A DNA stretch of 64,000 nucleotides from Chrysaora quinquecirrha (Eukaryota; Cnidaria; Scyphozoa; Semaeostomeae; Pelagiidae). This document shows positions 53,001 to 64,000 of the stretch, piece after piece. The notes below the pieces were generated by a model. That model made no database searches. It was not told the origin of the DNA and saw nothing but the letters and a program-made list of their open reading frames with translations. The DNA lies in the NCBI GenBank assembly GCA_014526335.1, contig JACTAT010000042.1, positions 879,541 to 943,540 of the forward strand. Direction: 5' to 3'. A program made the position numbers and the translations under genes. Within the stretch, counting starts at the first letter, position 1; the number at the start of each line of letters is the position of its first letter.

Positions 53001-55508
53001 ACGTCGAATAGGCCAACTGCCTATTGACTCTTGCTATGGGGAAATTTTGTCGGCGTACATTAGGCACATTTCTTATCAACTCTTGTCGTTGGGAAAATCA
53101 TGCGACGTCGAATGGGCAAACTGCATGTTGACTCTTGTTGTGGGGAAATATTGTTGGCGTCAATTAGGCACATTTCTTATCAACTTTTGTCATTGGGAAA
53201 ATCATTCGACGTCGAATGGGCGAACTGCCTGTTGACTCTTGTTGTGGGGATATATTGTTGGCGTCCATTTGGCACATTTCTTATAAACTCTTGTCATTGG
53301 GAAAATCATTCGACGTCGAATGGGCGAACTGCCTGTTGACTCTTGTTGTGGGGAAATATTGTTGGCGTCCATTTGGCACATTTCTTATAAACTCTTGTCA
53401 TTGGGAAAATCATGCAACGTCAAATGGGCGAACTGCCTGTTGACTCTTGTTGTGGGGAAATATTGTTGGCGTCCATTTGGCACATTTCTTATAAACTCTT
53501 GTCATTGGGAAAATCATTCGACGTCGAATGGGCGAACTGCAGGTTGACTCTTGTTGTGGGGAAATATTGTTGGCGTCCATTAGGCACATTTCTTATCAAC
53601 TCTTGTCATTGGGAAAATCATGCAACGTCGAATGGGCGAACTGCATGTTGACTCTTGTTGTGGGGAAATATTGTAGGCGTCCAATTAGGCACATTTCTTA
53701 TCAACTCTTGTCATTGGGAAAATCATGCAACGTCGAATGGGCGAACTGCATGTTGACTCTTGTTGTGGGGAAATATTGTAGGCGTCCAATTAGGCACATT
53801 TCTTATAAACTCTTGTCATTGGGAAAATCATGCAACGTCGAATGGGCGAACTGCATGTTGACTCTTGTTGTGGGGAAATATTGTTGGCGTCCATTTGGCA
53901 CATTTCTTATAAACTCTTGTCATTGGGAAAATCATTCGACGTCGAATGGGCGAACTGCAGGTTGACTCTTGTTGTGGGGAAATATTGTAGGCGTCCAATT
54001 AGGCACATTTCTTATCAACTCTTGTCATTGGGAAAATCATGCAACGTCGAATGGGCGAACTGCATGTTGACTCTTGTTGTGGGGAAATATTGTTGGCGTC
54101 AATTAGGCACATTTCTTATCAACTCTTGTCATTGGGAAAATCATGCAACGTCGAATGGGCGAACTGCATGTTGACTCTTGTTGTGGGGAAATATTGTAGG
54201 CGTCCATTTGGCACATTTCTTATCAACTCTTGTCATTGGGAAAATCATGCAACGTCGAATGGGCGAACTGCATGTTGACTCTTGTTGTGGGGAAATATTG
54301 TAGGCGTCAATTAGGCACATTTCTTATAAACTCTTGTCATTGGGAAAATCATGCAACGTCGAATGGGCGAACTGCATGTTGACTCTTGTTGTGGGGAAAT
54401 ATTGTTGGCGTCCATTTGGCACATTTCTTATAAACTCTTGTCATTGGGAAAATCATTCGACGTCGAATGGGCGAACTGCAGGTTGACTCTTGTTGTGGGG
54501 AAATATTGTAGGCGTCAATTAGGCACATTTCTTATCAACTCTTGTCATTGGGAAAATCATGCAACGTCGAATGGGCGAACTGCATGTTGACTCTTGTTGT
54601 GGGGAAATATTGTTGGCGTCAATTAGGCACATTTCTTATCAACTCTTGTCATTGGGAAAATCATGCAACGTCGAATGGGCGAACTGCATGTTGACTCTTG
54701 TTGTGGGGAAATATTGTAGGCGTCCATTTGGCACATTTCTTATAAACTCTTGTCATTGGGAAAATCATGCAACGTCCAATAGGCAAACTGCCTGTTGACT
54801 CTTGTTGTGGGGAAATATTGTAGGCGTCAATTAGGCACATTTCTTATCAACTTTTGTCTTTGGGAAAATCATTCGACGTCGAATGGGCGAACTGCCTGTT
54901 GACTCTTGTTGTGGGGAAATATTGTTGGCGTCCATTTGGCACATTTCTTATAAACTCTTGTCATTGGGAAAATCATTCGACGTCGAATTGGCGAACTGCC
55001 TGTTGACTCTTGTTGTGGGGAAATATTGTTGGCGTCCATTTGGCACATTTGTTATCAACTCTTGTCATTGGGAAAATCATGCAACGTCGAATGGGCGAAC
55101 TGCCTGTTGACTCTTGTTGTGGGGAAATATTGTTGGCGTCCATTTGGCACATTTCTTATAAACTCTTGTCATTGGGAAAATCATGCAACGTCGAATGGGC
55201 GAACTGCATGTTGACTCTTGTTGTGGGGAAATATTGTAGGCGTCCATTAGGCACATTTCTTATCAACTTTTGTCTTTGGGAAAATCATTCGACGTCGAAT
55301 GGGCGAACTGCCTGTTGACTCTTGTTGTGGGGAAATATTGTTGGCGTCCAATTAGGCACATTTCTTATCAACTCTTGTCATTGGGAAAATCATGCAACGT
55401 CGAATGGGCGAACTGCATGTTGACTCTTGTTGTGGGGAAATATTGTAGGCGTCCAATTAGGCACATTTCTTATCAACTTTTGTCTTTGGGAAAATCATTT
55501 GACGTCGA
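47093..55508 (+). repeat. super-repeat copy B, about 8.4 kb
   Basis: Second tandem copy. Between the equivalents of 45638 and 45938 the offset jumps from 7,890 to 8,413 bp, equal to five extra monomers in copy B. A third, partial copy starts at 55509 (for example 47704/56121) and loses register near 57 kb. Much of copy B is more canonical in sequence than copy A. Confidence 0.8.
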
Positions 55509-58500
55509 ATGGGCGAACTGCCTGTTGACTCTTGTTGTGGGGAAATATTGTTGGCGTCCATTTGGCACATTTCTTATAAACTCTTGTCATTGGGAAAATC
55601 ATGCAACGTCGAATGGGCGAACTGCCTGTTGACTCTTGTTGTGGGGAAATATTGTTGGCGTCCATTAGGCACATTTCTTATCAACTTTTGTCTTTGGGAA
55701 AATCATTCGACGTCGAATGGGCGAACTGCCTGTTGACTCTTGTTGTGGGGAAATATTGTTGGCGTCCATTTGGCACATTTCTTATCAACTCTTGTCATTG
55801 GGAAAATCATGCAACGTCCAATAGGCAAACTGCCTTTTGACTCTTGTTGTAGGGAAATTTTGTTGGCGTCCATTTGGCACATTTCTTATCAACTCTTGTC
55901 GTTGGGAAAATCATGCAACGTCCAATAGGCAAACTGCATGTCGACTCTTGTTGTGGGGAAATTTTGTCGGCGTTCATTAGGTACATTTCTTATCAACACT
56001 TGTCATTGGGAAAATCATGCAACGTCCAATAGGCAACCTGCCTATTGACTCTTGTTGTGGGGAAATATTGTCGGCGTCCATTAGGCACATTTCTTATCAA
56101 CTATATTCATTGGGAAAATCATGCGACGTCCAATAGGCCAACTGCCTGTTGAATCTTGCTGTGGGGAAATTTTATCAGCGTCCATTAGGAACATTTCTTA
56201 TCAAATTTTGTCATTGGGAAAATCATGCGACGTCCAAGAGGCAACCTGCCTATTGACTCTTGTTGTGGGGAAATTTTGTCGGCGTCCATTAGGCACATTT
56301 CTTATCGAGTCTTGTCATTTGGAAAATCATTCGACGTCCAAGAGGCAACTGCCTATTGACTCTTGTTGTGGGGAAATTTGTTGGCGTCCATTAGGCACAT
56401 TTCTTATCGACTCTTGTCATTGGGAAAATCATGCGACGTCCAATAGGCCAACCTGCCTATTGACTCTTGTTGTGGGGAAATATTGTTGGCGTCCATTTGG
56501 AACATTTCTTATCAACTCTTGTCATTTGGAAAATCATGCGACGTCCAATAGGCAAACTGCCTGTTGACTCTTGTTGTGGAGAAATGTTGTCGGCGTCCAT
56601 TATAAGCACATTTCTTATCAACTCTTGTCGTTGGGAAAATCATGCAACGTCCAATAGGCAACTGCATGTCGACTCTTGTTGTGGGGAAATTTTGTCGGCG
56701 TCCATTAGGCACATTTCTTATCAACTATATTTCATTGGGAAAATCATGCGACGTCCAATAGGCCAACTGCCTGTTGAATCTTGTTGTGGGAAAATTTTAT
56801 CGGCGTCCATTAGGAACATTTCTTATCAAATTTTGTCATTGGGAAAATCATGCGACGTCCAATAGGCAAACTGCCTGATGACTCTTGTTGTGGGAAATTT
56901 TGTCACCGTTCATTAGGCACATTTCTTATCAACTCTTGTCATTGGGAAAATCATGCGACGTCCAATAGGAAACCTGCCTGTTGACTCTTGTTGTGGGGAA
57001 ATATTGTCTGCATCAAATAGGCACATTTCTTATCGACTCTTGTCATTGGGAAAATCATGCGACGTCCAATAGGCAAACTCCCTGTTGACTCTTGCTGTGG
57101 AGAAATGTTGTCGGCGTCCATTATAAGCACATTTTTTATCAACTCTTGTCGTTGGGAAATCATGCAACGTCCAATAAGCAAACTGCCTTTTGACTCTTGC
57201 TGTAGGTAAATTTTATTGGCGGCCATTTCGCACATTTCTTACAACTCTTGTCATTGGGAAAATCATTCGACGTCGAATGGGCGAACTGCCTGTTGACTCT
57301 TGTTGTGGGGAAATATTGTAGGCGTCAATTAGGCACATTTCTTATCAACTCTTGTCATTGGGAAAATCATGCAACGTCGAATGGGCGAACTGCATGTTGA
57401 CTCTTGTTGTGGGGAAATATTGTAGGCGTCAATTAGGCACATTTCTTATCAACTTTTGTCTTTGGGAAAATCATTCGACGTCGAATGGGCGAACTGCCTT
57501 TTGACTCTTGTTGTGGGGAAATATTGTTGGCGTCAATTAGGCACATTTCTTATCAACTTTTGTCTTTGGGAAAATCATTCGACGTCGAATGGGCGAACTG
57601 CCTGTTGACTCTTGTTGTGGGGAAATATTGTTGGCGTCAATTAGGCACATTTCTTATCAACTTTTGTCTTTGGGAAAATCATTCGACGTCGAATGGGCGA
57701 ACTGCCTGTTGACTCTTGTTGTGGGGAAATATTGTTGGCGTCAATTAGGCACATTTCTTATCAACTCTTGTCATTGGGAAAATCATGCAACGTCGAATGG
57801 GCGAACTGCATGTTGACTCTTGTTGTGGGGAAATATTGTAGGCGTCAATTAGGCACATTTCTTATCAACTTTTGTCTTTGGGAAAATCATTCGACGTCGA
57901 ATGGGCGAACTGCCTGTTGACTCTTGTTGTGGGGAAATATTGTTGGCGTCAATTAGGCACATTTCTTATCAACTCTTGTCATTGGGAAAATCATGCAACG
58001 TCGAATGGGCGAACTGCATGTTGACTCTTGTTGTGGGGAAATATTGTAGGCGTCAATTAGGCACATTTCTTATCAACTTTTGTCTTTGGGAAAATCATTC
58101 GACGTCGAATGGGCGAACTGCCTGTTGACTCTTGTTGTGGGGAAATATTGTTGGCGTCCATTTGGCACATTTCTTATAAACTCTTGTCATTGGGAAAATC
58201 ATTCGACGTCGAATGGGCGAACTGCCTGTTGACTCTTGTTGTGGGGAAATATTGTTGGCGTCCATTTGGCACATTTCTTATAAACTCTTATCATTGGGAA
58301 AATCATGCAACGTCGAATGGGCGAACTGCCTGTTGACTCTTGTTGTGGGGAAATATTGTTGGCGTCAATTAGGCACATTTCTTATCAACTTTTGTCTTTG
58401 GGAAAATCATTCGACGTCGAATGGGCGAACTGCCTGTCTACTCTTGTTGTGGGGAAATATTGTTGGCGTTCATTTGGCACATTTCTTATCAACTCTTGTC

Positions 58501-61500
58501 ATTGGGAAAATCATGCAACGTCCAATAGGCAAACTGCCTTTTGACTCTTGTTGTAGGTAAATTTTATTGGCGGCCATTTGGCACATTTCTTACAACTCTT
58601 GTCGTTGGGAAAATCATGCAACGTCCAATAGGCAAACTGCATGTCGACTCTTGTTGTGGGGAAATATTGTCGGCTTCCATTAGGCACATTTCTTATCAAC
58701 TATATTCATTGCGAAAATCATGCGACGTCCAATAGGCCAACTGCCTGTTAACTCTTGTTGTGGGGAAATTTTATCAGCGTCCATTAGGAACATTTCTTAT
58801 CAAATTTTGTCATTGGGAAAATCATGCGACGTCCGAGAGGCAACCTGCCTATTGACTCTTGTTTTGGGGAAACTTTGTCGGCGTCCATTAGGCACATTTC
58901 TTATCGAGTCTTGTCATTTGGAAAATTATTCGACGTCCAAGAGGCAACCTGTCTATTGACTATTGTTGTAGGGAAACTGTGTCGGCGTCCATTAGGCACA
59001 TTTTGTTATCGACTCTTGTCATTCGGAAAATCATGCGACGTCCGAGAGCCAACCTGCCTATTGACTCTTGTTGTGGGGAAATATTGTTGGCGTCCATTTG
59101 GAACATAGCTTATCAACTCCTGTCATTTGGAAAATCCTGCGATGTCCAATAGGCAAACTGCCTGTTGACTCTTGCAGAGGAGAAATGTTGTCGGCGTCCA
59201 TTATAAGCACATTTCTTATCAACTCTTGTCGTTGGGAAAATCATGCAACGTCCAATAGGCAACTGCATGTCGACTCTTGTTGTGGGGAAATTTTGTCGGC
59301 GTTCATTAGGCACATGGCTTATCAACTATATTTATTGCGAAAATCATGCGACGTCCAATAGGCCAACTGCCTGTTGAATCTTGCTGTGGGAAAATTTTAT
59401 CGGCGTCCATTAGGAACATTTCTTATCAAATTTTGTCATTGGGAAAATCATGCGACGTCCAATAGGCAAACTGCCTGATGACTCTTGTTGTGGTGTAATT
59501 TTGTCACCGTTCATTAGGCACATTTCTTATCAACTCTTGTCATTGGGAAAATCATGCGACGCCCGAGAGGAAACCTGCATGTTGACTCTTGTTGTGGGGA
59601 AATATTGTCTGCGTCAAATAGGCACATTTCTTATCGACTCTTGTCATTGGGAAAATCATGCGACGTCCAATAGGCAAACTCCCTGTTGACTCTTGCTGAG
59701 GAGAAATGTTGTCGGCGTCCATTATGAGCACATTTCTTATCAACTCTTGTCGTTGGGAAATCATGCAACGTCCAATAGGCCAACTGCCAGTCGACTCTTG
59801 TTGTGGGGAAAACTTGTCGGGGTTCATTAGGCACATGGCTTATCAACTCTTGTCATTGGGAAAATCATGCGACGCCCGAGAGGAAACCTGCATGTTGACT
59901 CTTGTTGTGGGGAAATATTGTCTGCGTCAATTAGGCACATTTCTTATCGACTCTTGTCATTGGGAAAATCATGCGACGTCCAATAGGCAAACTGCCTATT
60001 CACTCTTGTTGTGGTGTAATTTTGTCACCGTTCATTAGGCACATTTCTTATCAACTCTTGTCATTGGGAAAATCATGCGACGCCCGAGAGGAAACCTGCA
60101 TGTTGACTCTTGTTGTGGGGAAATATCGTCTGCGTCAAATAGGCACATTTCTTATCGACTCTTGTCATTGGGAAAATCATGCGACGTCCAATAGGCAAAC
60201 TGCCTGTTGACTCTTGCTGAGGAGAAATGTTGTCGGCGTCCATTATAAGCACATTTCTTATCAACTCTTGTCGTTGGGAAATCATGCAACGTCCAATAGG
60301 CAAACTGCCTTTTGACTCTTGCTGTAGGTTAATTTTATTGGCGGCCATTTCGCACATTTCTTACAACTCTTGTCGTTGGGAAAGTCATGCAACGTCCAAT
60401 AGGCAAACTGCCTATTGACTCTTGTTGTGGGGAAATATTGTCGGCTTCCATTAGGCACATTACTTATCAACTATATTCATTGCGAAAGTCATGCGACGTC
60501 CAATAGGCCAACTGCCTGTTAAATCTTGCTGTGGGGAAATTTTATCAGCGTCCATTAGGAACATTTCTTATCAAATTTTGTCATTGGGAAAATCATGCGA
60601 CGTCCGAGAGGCAACCTGCCTATCAACTCTTGTTGTGGGGAAATATTGTTGGCTTCCATTAGGCACATTTATTATCAACTATATTCTTTGCGAAAATCAT
60701 GCGACGTCCAATAGGCCAACTGCCTGTTGAATCTTGCTGTGGAGAAATTTTATCAGCGTCCATTAGGCACATTTCTTATCGACTCTTGTCATTCGGAAAA
60801 TCAGGCGACGTCCAAGAGGCAACCTGTCTATTGACTCTTGTTGTAGGGAAACTTTGTCGGCGTCCATTAGGCACATTTTGTTATCGACTCTTGTCATTCG
60901 GAAAATCATGCGACGTCCGAGAGCCAACCTGCCTATTGACTCTTGTTGTGGGGAAATATTGTTGGCGTCCATTTGGAACATAGCTTATCAACTCCTGTCA
61001 TTTGGAAAATCATGCGATGTCCAATAGGCAAACTGCCTGTTGACTCTTGCTGAGGAGAAATGTTGTCGGCGTTCATTATAAGCACATTTCTTATCAACTC
61101 TTGTCGTTGGGAAAATCATGCAACGTCCAATAGGCAAACTGCATGTCGACTCTTGTTGTGGGGAAATTTTGTTGGCGTTCATTAGGCACATGGCTTATCA
61201 ACACTTGTGATTGGGAAAATCATGCAACGTCCAATAGGCAACCTGTCTATTGACTCTTGTTGTGGGGAAATATTGACGGCTTCCATTAGGCACATTTCTT
61301 ATCAACTATATTTATTGCGAAAATCATGCGACGTCCAATAGGCCAACTGCCTGTTGAATCTTGCTGTGGGAAAATTTTATCGGTGTCCATTAGGAACATT
61401 TCTTATCAAATTTTGTCATTGGGAAAATCATGCCACGTCCGAGAGGCAACCTGCCAATTGACTCTTGTTGTGGGGAAACTTTGTCGGCGTCCATTAGGCA

Positions 61501-64000
61501 CATTTCTTATCGACTCTTGTCATTCGGAAAATCATGCGACGTCCAAGAGGCAACCTGCCTATTGACTCTTGTTGTGGGGAAACTTTGTCGGCGTCTATTA
61601 GGCACATTTCTTATCGACTCTTGTCATTCGGAAAATTATGCAACGTCCAAGAGGCAACCTGCCTATTGACTCTTGTTGTGGGGAAACTTTGTCGGCTTCC
61701 ATTAGGCACATTTACTATCAACTATATTCTTTGCGAAAATCATGCAACGTCCAATAGGCCAACTGCCTGTTGAATCTTGCTGTGGGGAAATTTTATCAGC
61801 GTCCATTAGGAACATTTCTTATCAAATTTTGTCATTGGGAAAATCATGCCACGTCCGAGAGGCAACCTGCCTATTGACTCTTGTTGTGGGGAAACTCTAT
61901 CGGCGTCCAATAGGCACATTTCTTATCCACTATTGTCATTGAGAAAATCATGCAACGTCGAATAGGCAAACTGCCTATTGACTCTTCTTATGGGGAAATT
62001 TTGTCGGCGTCCATTAGGCACATTTCTCATCAACTCTCGTCGTTGGGAAAATCATGCGACGTCGAATGGTCGAACTGCCTGTTGACTCTTGTTTCTGGCG
62101 AAATTTTGTTGGCGTCCATTTGGCACATTTCTTATAAACTCTTGTCATTGGGAAAATCATGCAACGTCCAATAGACAAACTGCCTGTGGGGAAATATTTT
62201 CGGCGTCCAATAGGCACATTTTTTATCAATTCTTTGACCTTTGCTGTTAGGAAATTTTGTCAGCGTCCATTAGGCATACATCTTATCAACTCTTTTCATT
62301 GGAAAAATCATGCGACGTCTATGGGGCAAACTGCCTATTGACTCTTGTTTTGGGGAAATATTGTTGGCGTCCATTTGGCACATTTCTTATAAACTCTTGT
62401 CATTGGGAAAATCATGCAACGTCGAATGGGCGAACTGCTTGTTGACTCTTGTTGTGGGGAAATATTGTTGGCGTCCATTTGGCACATTTCTTATAAACTC
62501 TTGTCATTGGGAAAATCATTGGACGTCGAATGGGCGAACTGCCTGTTGACTCTTGTTGTGGGGAAATATTGTTGGCGTCCATTTGGCACATTTCTTATAA
62601 ACTCTTGTCATTGGGAAAATCATTCGACGTCGAATGGGCGAACTGCCTGTTGACTCTTGTTGTGGGGAAATATTGTTGGCGTCCATTTTGGCACATTTCT
62701 TATAAACTCTTGTCGTTGGGAAAGTCATGCGACGTCCAATAGGCCAACTGCCAGTCGACACTTGTTGTGGGGAAAACTTGTCGGCGTTCATTAGGCACAT
62801 GGCTTATCAACTCTTGTCATTGGGAAAATCATGCGACGCCCGAGAGGAAACCTGCATGTTGACTCTTGTTGTGGGGAAATATTGTCTGCGTCAAATAGGC
62901 ACATTTCTTATCGACTCTTGTCATTGGGAAAATCATGCGACGTCCAATAGGCAAACTGCCTGTTGACTCTTGCTGAGGAGAAATGTTGTCGGCGTCCATT
63001 ATAAGCACATTTCTTATCAACTCTTGTCGTTGGGAAATCATGCAACGTCCTATAGGCCAACTGCATGTCGACTCTTGTTGCGGGGAAAACTTGTCGGCGT
63101 TCATTAGGCACATGGCTTATCAACTCTTGTCATTGGGAAAATCATGCGACGCCTGAGAGGAAACCTGCATGTTGACTCTTGTTGTGGGGAAATATTGTCT
63201 GCGTCCATTATTAGCACATTTCTTATCAACTCTTGTCATTGGGAAAATCATGCGACGTCCAATAGGCAAACTGCCTTTTGACTCTTGCTGTAGGTAAATT
63301 TTATTGGCGGCCATTTGGCACATTTCTTACAACTCTTGTCGTTGGGAAAATCATGCAACGTCCAATAGGCAAACTGCATGTCGACTCTTGTTGTGGGGAA
63401 ATTTTGTCGGCGTTCATTTGGCACATGGCTTATCAACACTTGTCATTGGGAAAATAATGCGACGTCCGAGAGCCAACCTGCCTATTGACTCTTGTTGTGG
63501 GGGAATATTGTTGGCGTCCATTTGGAACATAGCTTATCAACTCCTGTCATTTGGAAAATCATGCGATGTCCAATAGGCAAACTGCCTGTTGACTCTTGCT
63601 GAGGAGAAATGTTGTCGGCGTCCATTATAAGCACATTTCTTATCAACTCTTGTCGTTGGGAAAATCATGCAACGTCCAATAGGCAAACTGCATGTCGACT
63701 CTTGTTGTGGGGAAATTTTATCGGCGTTCATTAGGTACATGGCTTATCAACACTTGTCATTGGGAAAATCATGCGACGTCCAAGAGGCAACCTGCCTATT
63801 GACTTCTGTTGTGGGGAAATATTGTCGGCTTCCATTAGGCACATTTATTATCAACTATATTCTTTAAGAAAATCATGCGACGTCCAATAGGCCAACTGCC
63901 TGATGACTCTTGCTGTGGGGAAACTCTATCGGAGTCCATTAGGCACATTTCTTATCGAGTCTTGTCATTTGGAAAATTATGCGACGTCCAAGAGGCAACC

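Larger units (their letters stand above)
25215..64000 (+). repeat. 104-bp satellite array, at least 38.8 kb, running off the window
   Basis: All monomers run head to tail in one orientation, about 370 by length. A typical monomer has GACTCTTGTTGTGGGGAAAT, then GGCGTCCATTTGGCACATT, then CTCTTGTCATTGGGAAAATC and an ACGTC core. Two main families differ after the core: GAATGGGCGAACTGC and CAATAGGCAAACTGCC. The many open frames here repeat the monomer in shifting phase (104 is not a multiple of 3) and are not genes. No transposon interrupts the array after 25214 in this window. Confidence 0.97.

Noticed and set aside
25215..64000. Dozens of overlapping open frames of 60-172 codons on both strands in the satellite (Cys/Trp-rich peptides)
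   Set aside because: They repeat the same 104-bp monomer in shifting phase, overlap each other, and carry no domain; the openness follows from a monomer with few stop codons.
25215..64000. Possible CRISPR-like array because of regular repeats
   Set aside because: There are no unique spacers; every base belongs to a homologous 104-bp unit, and the context is eukaryotic.
25215..64000. CENP-B box in the satellite
   Set aside because: The stretch around TCGTTGGGAAAAT resembles part of it, but the required CGGG end is missing.
1..64000. tRNA, rRNA or other structured RNA genes
   Set aside because: No stretch showed the conserved box elements or fold by eye.

Overview
The window is eukaryotic, most likely from an invertebrate animal (cnidarian- or mollusc-like, but this cannot be settled from the sequence). 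The evidence is the two decayed non-LTR retrotransposons, a complete Polinton/Maverick element, a hAT-type MITE, metazoan-style promoter motifs (TATA, CCAAT/NF-Y, heat-shock elements, CRE), intron-like splice sites and a 40-kb satellite array. No bacterial or phage gene organisation is present.

Layout. 1-4034 is AT-rich flank with a 5'-truncated LINE relic (about 2419-3530, minus). 4035-23507 is one Polinton, exactly bounded by 255-bp terminal inverted repeats and a perfect 6-bp target duplication (GAATTT). From left to right it carries: a stand-alone OTU-like/zinc-finger gene derived from the polymerase N-terminus; a Bcl-2-like gene; a Fic-domain gene; two basic virion-core-like genes with adenain-type cleavage sites; a 327-aa unknown; a decayed packaging ATPase; a decayed chromodomain integrase; two decayed copies of a Polinton structural protein with a small unknown between them; a broken pVI/pX-like gene; the major capsid protein, whose last codon was hit by a hAT MITE; the adenain-like protease; a protein-primed DNA polymerase B on the minus strand with one frameshift; a second, broken OTU-like copy; and a 2.1-kb right-arm insertion with a spliced-looking nuclease-like gene and polymerase debris. 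23514-23829 is flank, and from 23830 to the window end lies a head-to-tail satellite with a 104-bp monomer, interrupted once by a LINE (24037-25214) and organised in higher-order units (208 bp, about 1,450 bp, about 7.9-8.4 kb).

How it fits together. The capsid, protease, ATPase, integrase and polymerase set is that of a virus-like Polinton, but integrase, ATPase and polymerase are broken, so this copy is not autonomous. The accessory block at 4.5-8.7 kb is fully open. Five promoter regions each carry pairs of long, strictly 5-bp-phased heat-shock-element arrays (ten arrays in all) mixed with NF-Y CCAAT boxes, and both terminal repeats carry paired CREs. The most striking idea from this window is therefore a stress-responsive Polinton whose heat-shock-like promoters drive a Bcl-2-like / Fic / OTU-like accessory set.
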